Shown: positions 1-8,240 of the stretch, one piece after another
How the letters are laid out: each line of letters starts with the position of its first letter
Numbering within the stretch: position 1 is the first letter of the stretch
DNA from: CAZHCA01 sp964530825
GTDB taxonomy: Bacteria > Bacteroidota > Bacteroidia > Chitinophagales > Saprospiraceae
Reading direction: 5' to 3'
DNA length: 64,000 bases
Assembly (NCBI GenBank): GCA_964530825.1
Contig: CAZHCA010000024.1
Location: 1-64,000 of the forward strand
The notes under the pieces: generated by a model
The model's input: the letters and a program-made list of their open reading frames with translations, nothing else
The model's database searches: none
Told to the model about the DNA's origin: nothing
Position numbers and translations under genes: made by a program

Positions 1-22
1 CCCACCAGTCTTTAGCTGGTGG
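1..22. repeat. 7-bp stem hairpin at the window edge, possibly the end of an IS200/IS605-type element
   Basis: CCACCAG at 2-8 pairs perfectly with CTGGTGG at 16-22 around a 7-base loop. Short perfect subterminal hairpins of this style are known at the ends of IS200/IS605-family elements. This one lies beside a decayed gene whose homology stops abruptly. No transposase is visible because the sequence begins here, so the mobile-element reading is only an inference. Confidence 0.25.
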
Positions 23-85
23 ATAGTTCACTGTCCCTGCGACCTGGTCAGCGTGGTCCGTAGATTCTGGACCACCGGAACAAAT

Positions 86-207
86 ACTGCCGCTTTGAAT
101 ATAGATGCGCACCCGAGTTGCTCCAAAAAGGTGCGCAGTTGGGCCTTGGGCATCTTGCGCTTGCCACCTACATTAATGCCGCGGAGCAGAGTGAGGTGTT
201 ATTTCAT
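86..207 (-). pseudogene. Decayed N-terminal fragment of a DUF1697 family gene
   Basis: Reading leftward from ATG at 207-205, the peptide begins Met-Lys, then meets TAA at 201-199. It continues in frame as HLTLLRGINVGGKRKMPKAQ and then LRTFLEQLGC, which is the characteristic start of DUF1697 proteins (normally an uninterrupted ALLRGINVGG-type N-terminus). Just after LGC the frame is lost, and the neighbouring frame supplies YIQSGS, the next conserved DUF1697 block (usually YIQSGN). Beyond about position 86 no family resemblance is seen. At least one nonsense codon, one frameshift and a truncation are therefore present. DUF1697 function is unknown. The fragment lies downstream of, and on the same strand as, the methyltransferase gene ending at 265. 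Confidence 0.75.
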
Positions 208-264
208 TAAATATGCAGGTCCCTAGTTTTCAGTTCTAGGTTTTAACGGCTCCTTGCTCTTCTG

Positions 265-1056
265 CTACACGTAGGAGCTTGCCGGACGTCTTATTTTTAC
301 CCACGCGAATGGGTTTTGTCGTCTTCCCATTTTAGCCATCAGTTTACTGTAGAACCCTTGGCTAGGCCGGTATAAAATCTCGTAGGGGTAATGATCGAGA
401 TCCTGCCAGGTGTGGTGGTGGTAGTGGGCTGCCATTTCCGTTTCCCCCATTTTCAGGAAGTAATCTCGACTGCGTGCCCGGGCTGCGTCACGGGTTTCCA
501 GGGTGTAGAGTGGGCTATCCAGAATGTGGATCTCGCCATATGTTGTAAGGATGCCTAACAGCCGATCTAGCAATTGGGGCAGGCTAGCAAAATACTGGAT
601 CACGCTATTGCAAACGACGATTTGAAACGACCCGTCGGGCAAGTCATCTTCAAAAACGTCACCATAGGCAAAACGAACATTTGCCTGACCGAAGCAGCGC
701 TCGGCTTGGGTCAACTCGGTATGATTCACATCCAGACCGAGTACCGGAACGCCCGTCCACCGGTGCAGGTGGGCGGTGAGCCAACCGTTGCCGGCCCCCA
801 GATCGAGGATCGGAGCCCTCCAAGTAAGCGTTTGTAAATAATGTACCAGTCGGCGGAAACTCTGCTGCCGAAGTTGCCATTCTGTCCGGTTCGGGTTTTC
901 TTGGCTGGCGTAGGGAAGCCGTTTTACTTCGTCATCACTGTACAATCGAGCCTCACTGCGGCGGACACTCAAGTAGGCATCTTCAAAATCATCGATTGGG
1001 CTAGAAAGGCGATAAACGCCAGCTTGGTCACGTAAGTAATACTGCAAAAACTCCAT
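265..1056 (-). CDS. Class I SAM-dependent methyltransferase
   Basis: A 263-residue protein with a Rossmann methyltransferase core. Motif I is ILDLGAGNGW (residues 83-92), the acidic end of strand 2 is GLDV (107-110), and the VVCNSVIQY segment near 147-155 fits motif IV. It carries about 80 extra N-terminal residues and a C-terminal extension with no recognised domain. The start ATG overlaps the stop of the upstream radical SAM gene (TGATG), so the two are translationally coupled. It is the last gene of the leftward polysaccharide block. Methylation of a sugar or lipid-linked intermediate is inferred from context; the substrate cannot be read from sequence. Confidence 0.85.
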   Translation of the reverse strand: MEFLQYYLRDQAGVYRLSSPIDDFEDAYLSVRRSEARLYSDDEVKRLPYASQENPNRTEWQLRQQSFRRLVHYLQTLTWRAPILDLGAGNGWLTAHLHRWTGVPVLGLDVNHTELTQAERCFGQANVRFAYGDVFEDDLPDGSFQIVVCNSVIQYFASLPQLLDRLLGILTTYGEIHILDSPLYTLETRDAARARSRDYFLKMGETEMAAHYHHHTWQDLDHYPYEILYRPSQGFYSKLMAKMGRRQNPFAWVKIRRPASSYV

Positions 1057-2468
1057 CAGCGGGCGGGTATCAGGTTGCGTGTTCTATACATTTCCATAGC
1101 CAGACGGGCTTTTGCTGATCGCAGTTTGGTGGTTAGCAAGCCCGGTCGCAGCCCCGCCTGCCGGCCCAACCGGTGAAAATCCACCTCGTGTTTGATCCAG
1201 CGCATGGCGTGTTCGTAGTAAGCGCGTGGGTAGGTGCGTTCAAAGTCGATATCGCGATCGGTGCTTGTAGCCCAGTCGAGTTCCTGTACGAATTGGCTTT
1301 CCACCTCTTCGTAGAAAGGGGTGCCTTTAATCGGATAAGCGACTGTAATGGTGTAGTGGTCGGGGTCAGCATCCAGCAGATATTCTAGCGTTCGGCGGAT
1401 GTCGCGTTGGGTTTCTCCGGGATAGCCCAGCATCAGGAAGGTGCCTGTCTCTATGCCGTATTGCTTGCTCAATTGTACCATGGCCCTCACCTTATCGATC
1501 TTCACCATGCGGTTCATCGCGTCGAGTATTCTCTGCGAGCCGCTTTCGGCACCGATCCAGATTCGAAAACAGCCCGTGCGTTGCAGGAGTTCGACCACTT
1601 CTTCGTTCATGCGATCGGCCCGCGAGATCGCCTCATAACTAATGGTAATGCCCTGCGCTTCCAAGGCCGCTGCAAACCTTCGCAACCAACGGTGGTTGAT
1701 GGTGAACACATCGTCGACAAACCAAATTTTGTGATAGGTATAATGCGCCTGCAGGCTGGCGATCTCTTCTACTACGGCTTCGGGGCTGCGTCGCCGGTAG
1801 GTTTTGCCGTATACAGCCCGGCTGCACCAGCGACAGGCGTAGGGGCACCCGCGCATAGTGCTCAGCGAGATCATGCTGTACCCATGGCGGCTTTGCCAGG
1901 TATCGAGGTAGGGTTGGAGATCGATTTTGCGCGGACTGGGTAAAATGAGGGCATCCAGGTCGTGGATAAGCGGCCGGTCGCGGTTGATATTTACGGTGCC
2001 GTCGGTCGACTGATAAGCGATACCTGCAATGTTTTGTAAAACAGGATGCTCCGTCGAGTCGTATTGCTGTACCAATTCGAGCATGGTAGCCTCGCCTTCT
2101 CCCACGACGATAGCGTCGGCACCGTGTTGCAGGAAATGCTGTCGGTGGTGGCGCACCTCAGGGCCGCCCAGCACGATTTTGGTGCCGACCAATACGGGCT
2201 GAGCCTTTACAAATTGCATGATCCGCAGCACCTGCTGCTTGGTCATCAGGTTTACGTAAATGCCCAGCACCTTTGGAGGTGCTTCCAGGAGGTAAGCGCA
2301 CAAAGCATCGAAGGTGGTAAAGGTTGTATCGAAAATATCATTGGGGTAGCCATGTCGCTCCAGATAGGCCGACAGGTACTGCAGGCCCAAGGGAGGGTAG
2401 GGCTTCATGATCTGCTGTTCCTTTTCGTCTTCGGCCAGAAAATAGCCGTGGGTCAGTGCGATGCGCAT
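1056..2468 (-). CDS. B12-binding-domain radical SAM protein (BchE/class B-like)
   Basis: A 470-residue protein. Residues 1-140 form a Rossmann-like region matching cobalamin-binding N-terminal domains (GGPEVRHHRQ, then GADAIVVGEGE around 117-126). The radical SAM core follows, with the 4Fe-4S motif C208-x3-C212-x2-C215. GAESGSQRILDAM and the following region fit the SAM-binding barrel. ATG at 2468 is chosen because an upstream GTG/TTG-type extension would overlap the preceding gene by 92 bases, and family members start close to this point (MRIALTHGYF). It is a clear paralogue of the radical SAM protein two genes upstream: both share THxYFLAxD near the N-terminus and KPYPPL. Class B enzymes often methylate unactivated carbons, but the substrate here is unknown. 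Confidence 0.88.
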   Translation of the reverse strand: MRIALTHGYFLAEDEKEQQIMKPYPPLGLQYLSAYLERHGYPNDIFDTTFTTFDALCAYLLEAPPKVLGIYVNLMTKQQVLRIMQFVKAQPVLVGTKIVLGGPEVRHHRQHFLQHGADAIVVGEGEATMLELVQQYDSTEHPVLQNIAGIAYQSTDGTVNINRDRPLIHDLDALILPSPRKIDLQPYLDTWQSRHGYSMISLSTMRGCPYACRWCSRAVYGKTYRRRSPEAVVEEIASLQAHYTYHKIWFVDDVFTINHRWLRRFAAALEAQGITISYEAISRADRMNEEVVELLQRTGCFRIWIGAESGSQRILDAMNRMVKIDKVRAMVQLSKQYGIETGTFLMLGYPGETQRDIRRTLEYLLDADPDHYTITVAYPIKGTPFYEEVESQFVQELDWATSTDRDIDFERTYPRAYYEHAMRWIKHEVDFHRLGRQAGLRPGLLTTKLRSAKARLAMEMYRTRNLIPAR

Positions 2469-2478
2469 GATTCGGGTA

Positions 2479-3282
2479 TTACGGTTTTTTTTTCTCCATG
2501 ATAAGCGCGAAGTGATCGGCATAATCAGCCAGGAAGGGCCGGCCCAGCCATTCTCGATCCAGCCGATCAAAAAATGATATCCAACGTTGGCGGTTGCGAA
2601 AAGCTTCCCCTAAATACGAAGGCGGAACGATCAAGCCCACGGGTTTGACCATCTTTTGGTGCCACTTTTGGGCCAATAAGCTTTGCACTTCCCCTGGCCG
2701 GTAATACCAAACTTTAATTCTCGAACTTTTTACCGCCACGGTTTGTGGATCCAACTGCCGGCGTCGCCGGGCGGTAACAGGCTGGTTTTTACAGGTAAAG
2801 TAGAAGCGTTCCCAGAGACAATCCCGGCTCATGTATACGAAGAATAGGCAACCCCGTGCGGTGGTTAATCGGTGGAATACGAAGCTCAGCGTTTGGTGTT
2901 CTTGCGGGCTGATGCAGTTTAGCCCGCCAAAGTTGGAAAACACCAGGTCGAACTGATTGGGGGCAAAATGATCTTCCAGATCGCGCAGGTCTACGGTTCG
3001 GAAGGAAATATCTAGATCTTTTTTTTCTTCCGTCAGCTTTTTCTCAGCTTGATAAACCATTTGAGATGACACATCGGTAGCCACTACCGTATGGCCTTGG
3101 CGGGCCAAGTCCAGGGCGTCAGCACCCGTTCCGCAATTAATTTCCAAGATGCGGAGCGGCCGGTGCAATAAAGGCTGTAGCCAACGCCAGACCTGACCGC
3201 GTTGGGCGCGGCCGATGGTCGTATCGGTGAACTCGACGTCGTAGTCGGCGGCGTAGGCGTCAAATGCGGGCGGCTGCTTCAT
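2479..3282 (-). CDS. Class I SAM-dependent methyltransferase
   Basis: A 267-residue methyltransferase. Motif I is ILEINCGTG (residues 45-53), the strand 2 acid is in VVATDVS (67-72), and a LVFSNFGGLN segment fits motif IV. It is sandwiched between two paralogous radical SAM genes. Its start overlaps the end of the upstream one by 23 bases, and only 10 bases separate it from the downstream one. The alternation of radical SAM and methyltransferase genes suggests that both enzymes act on the same glycan or precursor. O- or N-methylation is the usual chemistry of this fold; the target is not identifiable. Confidence 0.85.
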   Translation of the reverse strand: MKQPPAFDAYAADYDVEFTDTTIGRAQRGQVWRWLQPLLHRPLRILEINCGTGADALDLARQGHTVVATDVSSQMVYQAEKKLTEEKKDLDISFRTVDLRDLEDHFAPNQFDLVFSNFGGLNCISPQEHQTLSFVFHRLTTARGCLFFVYMSRDCLWERFYFTCKNQPVTARRRRQLDPQTVAVKSSRIKVWYYRPGEVQSLLAQKWHQKMVKPVGLIVPPSYLGEAFRNRQRWISFFDRLDREWLGRPFLADYADHFALIMEKKKP

Positions 3283-4741
3283 GGTCGATTCGTTGTAGTT
3301 GCCGCCGCGTTAGCTGGCGGGCAGGCGCGTAATAAGCTAAGGATGCGGCTCGCTTCAGGCGGGCCGGGGTAAGGTTGGCCGGCCGGCGCCACAGTTCGCG
3401 CCACTGCCGTTTGGCCTGGTGCATGCGGAAATGCTGATGGACGTACCGGTGCAGGGTTTTGTAAAAGGCTGGTGTGTAGGTGTTCTGGAACATCAAATCG
3501 AGATCATCGCTATCCGTCCAGTTGGCTTTTTCGCGTAAATCAGCTTTCACCATATCATAAAACTTGGTGCCCGGCAAGGGGTAAGATACTGATATACCGA
3601 TATCGTGTGGCAACAATTCGGTGATCAGGTCAATCGTCTTTCGAATGTCGGCTGCCGTCTCATTGAGGTAGCCGAATTGAATGAAAAAGCAGGGATTGAT
3701 CCTATGCTGACGCATGAGTTGACTGGCTTCCCGGATCTGTTCAACCGTGGTACCTTTTTCCATGGCGTCCAGGATATTTTGAGAGCCGCTTTCCACGCCC
3801 ATCCAGGCTTCGATACAGCCTGAGTCGGCCAAGGCAGTAACGTATTTTTCTTTGACCAATAGGTCGGCCCGCGTTTGGATTTTGTACTGCAGTTGTAGAT
3901 TCTTGTGTTTGACAAGGTCAGCGAATTCAATCACCCAGCTGCGCTTGAGGCCGAAAATGTCGTCACAAAACCAGATATGATCGAAGTCGAAAAGCGAGCG
4001 GACATACATGATTTCTTCCACTACCTTTTGGGGGCTGCGCATCTGGTAGGAATCACCGTAAATCGGTTTGGCGCACCAATTGCACTTAAAAGGACAACCC
4101 CTGGTAGTTGCCTGGTTGATGGAAAAATAGCCCCAATGGTCGACCCAGCGCTGCCGGTAACCGCTGATATCGAGCAGGTCCCAGGCGGGCATAGGTAAGG
4201 CGTCGAGATCTTTCATAACGGCGCGGGGCGGGGTACGTACGATTTTTCCGTTGGTATCCCGGTAGGCTATACCTTGCACAGCTGCAGGATTGCCTCCGGC
4301 ATCGAGGGTAAGTACCAGTTCCCGCAGGCTCATCTCGCCCTCGCCCAAGAGTATGTAATCTGCGCCATTTTCCAGATAGCTAGCGTAGTGATCAGTAGCG
4401 TCGGAGCTGCAAACGATCACCCGGCAATCGCGGGCCCGGGCGGCTTGCGCTATCTGCCAGGCGGCTTCTCGCATGTTGGTCAAGCACATCTTGGTAAGGT
4501 AGTTGAAGCCGTCGTCAAAAATGACCAAAGTGTCCGGGCGTTCACGATCGAGTGCCGAAACGATTTTCTCGCCATTTGCTTCAAACATCGTATCGAACAG
4601 TGCTACTGGGTACCCAGATTCGCGTAAAATGGCGGCGGCCAGTAAAGTCATCAGCGGCGGGTAGGGCTTATGACATTGTTCCTGCTTGGGATCGAGGGCC
4701 AGGAAGTAAGAATGGGTAAATAAAATTTTTGAATGGGCCAT
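3260..4741 (-). CDS. B12-binding-domain radical SAM protein (BchE/class B-like)
   Basis: A 493-residue protein. The N-terminal Rossmann-like region ends with GADYILLGEGE (about 126-136), as in cobalamin-binding radical SAM proteins. The cluster motif is C216-x3-C220-x2-C223, in TTRGCPFKCNWC. A GVESGSQNILDAM block follows in the barrel. The C-terminal 90 residues are basic and rich in Arg, Trp and Tyr. It is paralogous to the radical SAM gene at 1056-2468, which suggests duplication within the operon. The upstream gap to the glycosyltransferase gene (142 bases) contains a short dispersed repeat. C-methylation or another radical rearrangement of a sugar is an inference from family and context. 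Confidence 0.88.
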   Translation of the reverse strand: MAHSKILFTHSYFLALDPKQEQCHKPYPPLMTLLAAAILRESGYPVALFDTMFEANGEKIVSALDRERPDTLVIFDDGFNYLTKMCLTNMREAAWQIAQAARARDCRVIVCSSDATDHYASYLENGADYILLGEGEMSLRELVLTLDAGGNPAAVQGIAYRDTNGKIVRTPPRAVMKDLDALPMPAWDLLDISGYRQRWVDHWGYFSINQATTRGCPFKCNWCAKPIYGDSYQMRSPQKVVEEIMYVRSLFDFDHIWFCDDIFGLKRSWVIEFADLVKHKNLQLQYKIQTRADLLVKEKYVTALADSGCIEAWMGVESGSQNILDAMEKGTTVEQIREASQLMRQHRINPCFFIQFGYLNETAADIRKTIDLITELLPHDIGISVSYPLPGTKFYDMVKADLREKANWTDSDDLDLMFQNTYTPAFYKTLHRYVHQHFRMHQAKRQWRELWRRPANLTPARLKRAASLAYYAPARQLTRRQLQRIDHEAAARI

Positions 4742-4856
4742 ATGCTATGTTTCACCCGGTAAAGAATTCTTTAATATCTGTTTTCTATAGCAATCGTTCA
4801 AATGACCGATGCTTAATGGAGGACAAATACCACCTAAACGGGCCTTTTTTTTAAAA

Positions 4857-4879
4857 AAATCCCCCTTTTTGAGGAGGTA
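4857..4879 (+). repeat. 23-bp dispersed intergenic repeat, copy 1
   Basis: AAATCCCCCTTTTTGAGGAG followed by GTA occurs here and again at 12811-12833 in the same orientation, with 22 of 23 bases identical. Both copies lie in intergenic gaps of the polysaccharide locus. It is preceded by an oligo-T/oligo-A tract at 4844-4860. Its function is unknown. It could be a terminator remnant or a piece of a miniature element. Confidence 0.6.
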
Positions 4880-4883
4880 GAAT

Positions 4884-5777
4884 CTACGTAAGTGTTTTTC
4901 CCGTAACCCATCGAAGCAGGAGGGTTTCCAGCAACCAGGGGTAATAGGTCCATTGCAACAGGTAGCGCTGCCAGTTCGGAGCACTCACGTAATGCTTTAG
5001 GTAGTAGTCGGTACTGGCGCGTCGAATGCGCTGCAATTCGGCCAAACGGCGGACCCGCCGGGTAGTTGCCCCGTGCTCGTGATGGAAGTACCCACCGCGC
5101 ATGAAATAATTTTGCAGGCCCAGGTCCCGCATGCGGTACGCAAGGATGTTTTCCTCCATATAGAGGAAGGTGTTCTCATCGAGGGGCCCCAGGCGGTCAA
5201 ATAAGGCTTTGCTGCCCAAGAAAAAGGAACCCGACAGGCAGTCGACTGGGTGTACTTCCCGATCGGTTTCGGGGAAGCGATAGGTATTGGTCCAACCGAA
5301 ACATTTGCCCAGGGCATACAACCCCCGCAGGGATAAAAGTAGTTCATCGCGAAATCCAGGTAACTTCCAGGCCTGGTGTTTGGTATCCTCATGCCCGTCA
5401 ACTAGCATGCGAGGCGCCAGGAAGCCAGGTCGGTCCAGTGTTGGGTAAAGGGCAGCCATCTTGCGGACTAAGTGGTTGTCATCAATACGGATATCGGTAT
5501 TTGATACCAGTAGGTAATCCAATGGGAAGCTTCGCCAATGGCGTAAGCCGATATTATTGCCGTAGGCATAACCGCCATTGCGATTGCTACGCAGCACTTC
5601 GACCATCGGGTCAGCGGCAAATAGATTCTGCAATCGTTCATAGTCACCGTCAGGCGAGCAGTTATCGACGATAAGGATGGAAAGCCGGACCCCTAGCTGC
5701 TGTTGCAGATTGGCTACATAGCGGACTGTATCCGCATACGATCGATAGTTGAGTAGCAGCACGCCTACGTGGTCCAT
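4884..5777 (-). CDS. Family 2 glycosyltransferase (rhamnosyltransferase-like)
   Basis: A 297-residue GT-A enzyme. LSILIVDNCSPDG (residues 32-44) is the nucleotide-sugar-binding strand with its Asp. VLRSNRNGGYAYGNNIG (61-77) and VSNTDI (91-96, the DxD-equivalent) follow. EENILAYRMRDLG is the acceptor/base region typical of GT2 proteins that build bacterial surface polysaccharide. It is presumably cytoplasmic and peripheral to the membrane. The start is ATG at 5777, three bases after the flippase stop, so the two genes are almost certainly co-transcribed. The donor and acceptor sugars cannot be assigned. Confidence 0.9.
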   Translation of the reverse strand: MDHVGVLLLNYRSYADTVRYVANLQQQLGVRLSILIVDNCSPDGDYERLQNLFAADPMVEVLRSNRNGGYAYGNNIGLRHWRSFPLDYLLVSNTDIRIDDNHLVRKMAALYPTLDRPGFLAPRMLVDGHEDTKHQAWKLPGFRDELLLSLRGLYALGKCFGWTNTYRFPETDREVHPVDCLSGSFFLGSKALFDRLGPLDENTFLYMEENILAYRMRDLGLQNYFMRGGYFHHEHGATTRRVRRLAELQRIRRASTDYYLKHYVSAPNWQRYLLQWTYYPWLLETLLLRWVTGKTLT

Positions 5778-5780
5778 CGG

Positions 5781-7364
5781 TTAGCGGTTTGTTTTGTGGG
5801 TGAAAAAATGACGGGCCTGGCCCCACGCAGTACGGAGCAGTCCGGTGATGTCGGGGGCCAGGTTAAAACGCAGCACAAGCACGCCGTAAAGGCATACCAT
5901 TGTAGTAGTGCGTACCAATACATCACGGAGAAAATGTCCGGGCAAACGGGGCAAGAGCATCCCCGCAGTAAAAGTCAGCAGTCCGGCGAGGAGTACGTAT
6001 CCCATAGAACGGGAGAAAGGATAAAGGCCGTATTGGCGGACCAGCACCCATTGGATTAATACATTCCTGGCGATTAAGGTGAGTGCAGTGGCCAGGGCAG
6101 CCCCCGCTACTCCCATCCAACGGATAAATAGAAAATTGGAAACGATAGTGATGAGGACGGTCAGCAAGCGGATCGGCAAGTCGAGATGATAGTGACGAGA
6201 GTGGATCAATATCAATCCATTGTAGCCGTTCAGGATGTGGATAAGCTGTGCGCCACCTAGATAGACAGCGACCCAAATGCCGGGCCGGTAGTCTTCACCC
6301 AGCAAGGCGACGGCGTTTTCTAGGTTGGCGAGTATCCCGACGTAGAGCAATACACCGGGTACGGTATTATTTAGGGCAGCCCTTCGGTAAAGACGGCTTA
6401 TTTCCTTGCGCCGGTTATTCGCCCAATGTTCGGCAAAAGTAGGGTGGGCAATTTCGGCAATGCCGTGATGCAGCACGGGTATGACCATGGCTAGGGCGTA
6501 AAAAACCGCGTAAATTCCAACGTCTTTCCACGCCAGCATACCCGAAAGCATTATGGTATCAATGCGGTTGATGAGCACGCTGCCGGACAGTGCAAAAAAG
6601 GCATATCCGCCATAGCGAAGCATTTCCGGGAAATCTGGTTGCCGATGGATATTCCAATCGACGCGTGTATGCCACTCGCCGATCCGGTAAATATGGAAAA
6701 TCAGAGCACAGGCGGCGATTACCATCTGCAAGGCGAATAGCCAAAGGAAAACCGGCAGGTCAATCCATTCGAAGAAAAAAGCAATTAAAAGGAGGGTCGT
6801 GATCATTCGAATGCCGACCTGTTGCCAAAATACCGAAACGCGTGGCTGTTTTAATGCTGTGAGGTAGCTGCCTAGTAGCCGAACAACAGCCGTTGCAATA
6901 GACAGGATAAGTAGGGCCCAGTAAAAGTTGCGGAGGTAAGTATCCCCTTCCCCTCCGAACAAGTGGAGTACAGTGGGGCGAAAAATCAGCAGTACAATGA
7001 CTACAAGTAAGGTACCCCAACCGCCCAAAAAGGCGAAGAGGGCCGGATAGCCCCCATGCTGATTGGACCGATCTTGAAAACGCGGAAAAAAGTGAACCAT
7101 AACATTGGGTAAGCCTAGTAGGCCGATAGTGGCCACCATTTGAGAAGATTGGAGCAGAAATTGGCAGAAGCCGAATGCTTCCTGCCCCAGTATTTTGGGG
7201 AAGAGCAGGAAGGCGTTCACGAAACCCAAGAGTACGCCCAGATACATCCAGAGTCCCGAACCCAAGCCTTGCCGTTGTATTTTTCCCAATAGACTGATTT
7301 GCTTTTTGGCGACTAATAACCGATTATAACGAAAAAATAAGCTTGTTACGCCGAACCATTGCAC
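5781..7364 (-). CDS. Polysaccharide flippase (Wzx/MATE-like, oligosaccharide flippase superfamily)
   Basis: A 527-residue, very hydrophobic protein with about 12-14 membrane segments. Its N-terminus (YLGVLLGFVNAFLLFPKILG) matches the first helices of O-antigen and polysaccharide exporters. It should move lipid-linked repeat units across the inner membrane. The only plausible upstream start is GTG at 7364; the next in-frame ATG (residue 40) would cut into helix 1. With this start the coding region overlaps the divergent sulfotransferase frame by 22 bases, so at least one of the two 5' ends is probably shorter. It heads the leftward operon. Confidence 0.88.
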   Translation of the reverse strand: MQWFGVTSLFFRYNRLLVAKKQISLLGKIQRQGLGSGLWMYLGVLLGFVNAFLLFPKILGQEAFGFCQFLLQSSQMVATIGLLGLPNVMVHFFPRFQDRSNQHGGYPALFAFLGGWGTLLVVIVLLIFRPTVLHLFGGEGDTYLRNFYWALLILSIATAVVRLLGSYLTALKQPRVSVFWQQVGIRMITTLLLIAFFFEWIDLPVFLWLFALQMVIAACALIFHIYRIGEWHTRVDWNIHRQPDFPEMLRYGGYAFFALSGSVLINRIDTIMLSGMLAWKDVGIYAVFYALAMVIPVLHHGIAEIAHPTFAEHWANNRRKEISRLYRRAALNNTVPGVLLYVGILANLENAVALLGEDYRPGIWVAVYLGGAQLIHILNGYNGLILIHSRHYHLDLPIRLLTVLITIVSNFLFIRWMGVAGAALATALTLIARNVLIQWVLVRQYGLYPFSRSMGYVLLAGLLTFTAGMLLPRLPGHFLRDVLVRTTTMVCLYGVLVLRFNLAPDITGLLRTAWGQARHFFTHKTNR

Positions 7365-8203
7365 CTCCCTCTGCCCGCAGCCAAGCTACAGAAGTCACGC
7401 TCAATCAGCCAGTGCCGCGAGTCGAAAAATTGCGGCGCATCGCCTCTGCGCCGTGGCGCAAACTACCGGATTTTTTGATCATTGGCGCCCAGAAAGGGGG
7501 GACTTCTTCGCTCTTTTACTATCTCTCACAGCATCCGCAGGTCCTGCCGGCCGCCCAGAAGGAGGTGCATTATTTCGATATGCATTATAGGAAGGGGCCG
7601 TGGTGGTACCGCAGTTTCTTTCCGTATAAAGACACGGGAAAAATGACCGGTGAAGCTTCGCCCTGCTATCTCTTTCATCCAACTACGCCGGAGCGTGTTC
7701 GCCGCCTCCTGCCCGGCGTTCGTTTAATTGTCTTGTTGCGCGACCCTGTACGGCGCGCCTATTCCCAATACCAAATGATGCGCCTATGGGGATTCGAGTC
7801 CCTGCCTACCTTCGCCGAGGCCATACGGGCCGAAGAAAGACGCTTGCATGGCGAATTTGAAAAAATGCGTACACGAAAATATTATCGGAGCTTCGCTTAT
7901 GAAAACTTCGGCTACCTTGCGAGGAGTCGATACAGTCAACAACTGGATCGATGGCTTCAGTATTTTCCCCGCGAGCAGTTTCTCGTCCTGCGTAGTGAAG
8001 CTTTTTTTGAAGCGCCGGCCACTACCCTGGCCCGCGTTTACGATTTCTTAGGACTTCAACACTACCGTCCGAAAGACCTGTGCGCGCAGCATGTGGGCGA
8101 CTACCCGCCCCTAGGCGATGAGGAACAATCCTTTCTGCATGGTTTCTTTGACGCAGAAAGGGATCAATTACAGCGTTGGCTTGGAGAAGAGCAAAATTGG
8201 TGA
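7343..8203 (+). CDS. Sulfotransferase (heparan-sulfate-sulfotransferase-like fold)
   Basis: A cytoplasmic PAPS-dependent sulfotransferase of up to 286 residues. The 5'-phosphosulfate loop is FLIIGAQKGGTSSLF (residues 44-58), and the 3'-phosphate-binding segment is LIVLLRDPVRRAYSQYQM (128-145). Both are classic. The listed start is TTG at 7343. GTG at 7412 and TTG at 7430 are also in frame and would remove the overlap with the divergent flippase gene while leaving the catalytic domain whole, so the true start is uncertain. It points to sulfation of the polysaccharide made by this locus. No PAPS synthesis genes are present in the window. Confidence 0.88.
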   Translation: MLRRTIAPPSARSQATEVTLNQPVPRVEKLRRIASAPWRKLPDFLIIGAQKGGTSSLFYYLSQHPQVLPAAQKEVHYFDMHYRKGPWWYRSFFPYKDTGKMTGEASPCYLFHPTTPERVRRLLPGVRLIVLLRDPVRRAYSQYQMMRLWGFESLPTFAEAIRAEERRLHGEFEKMRTRKYYRSFAYENFGYLARSRYSQQLDRWLQYFPREQFLVLRSEAFFEAPATTLARVYDFLGLQHYRPKDLCAQHVGDYPPLGDEEQSFLHGFFDAERDQLQRWLGEEQNW

Positions 8204-8240
8204 TATGAGAGTCTACCGTTGAAGCTGCGGTTTGAAAGGG

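Noticed and set aside
4745..4984. A 79-codon leftward open frame between the radical SAM and GT2 genes
   Set aside because: It overlaps the 3' end of the GT2 gene in another frame and has no protein-like composition or recognised motif.
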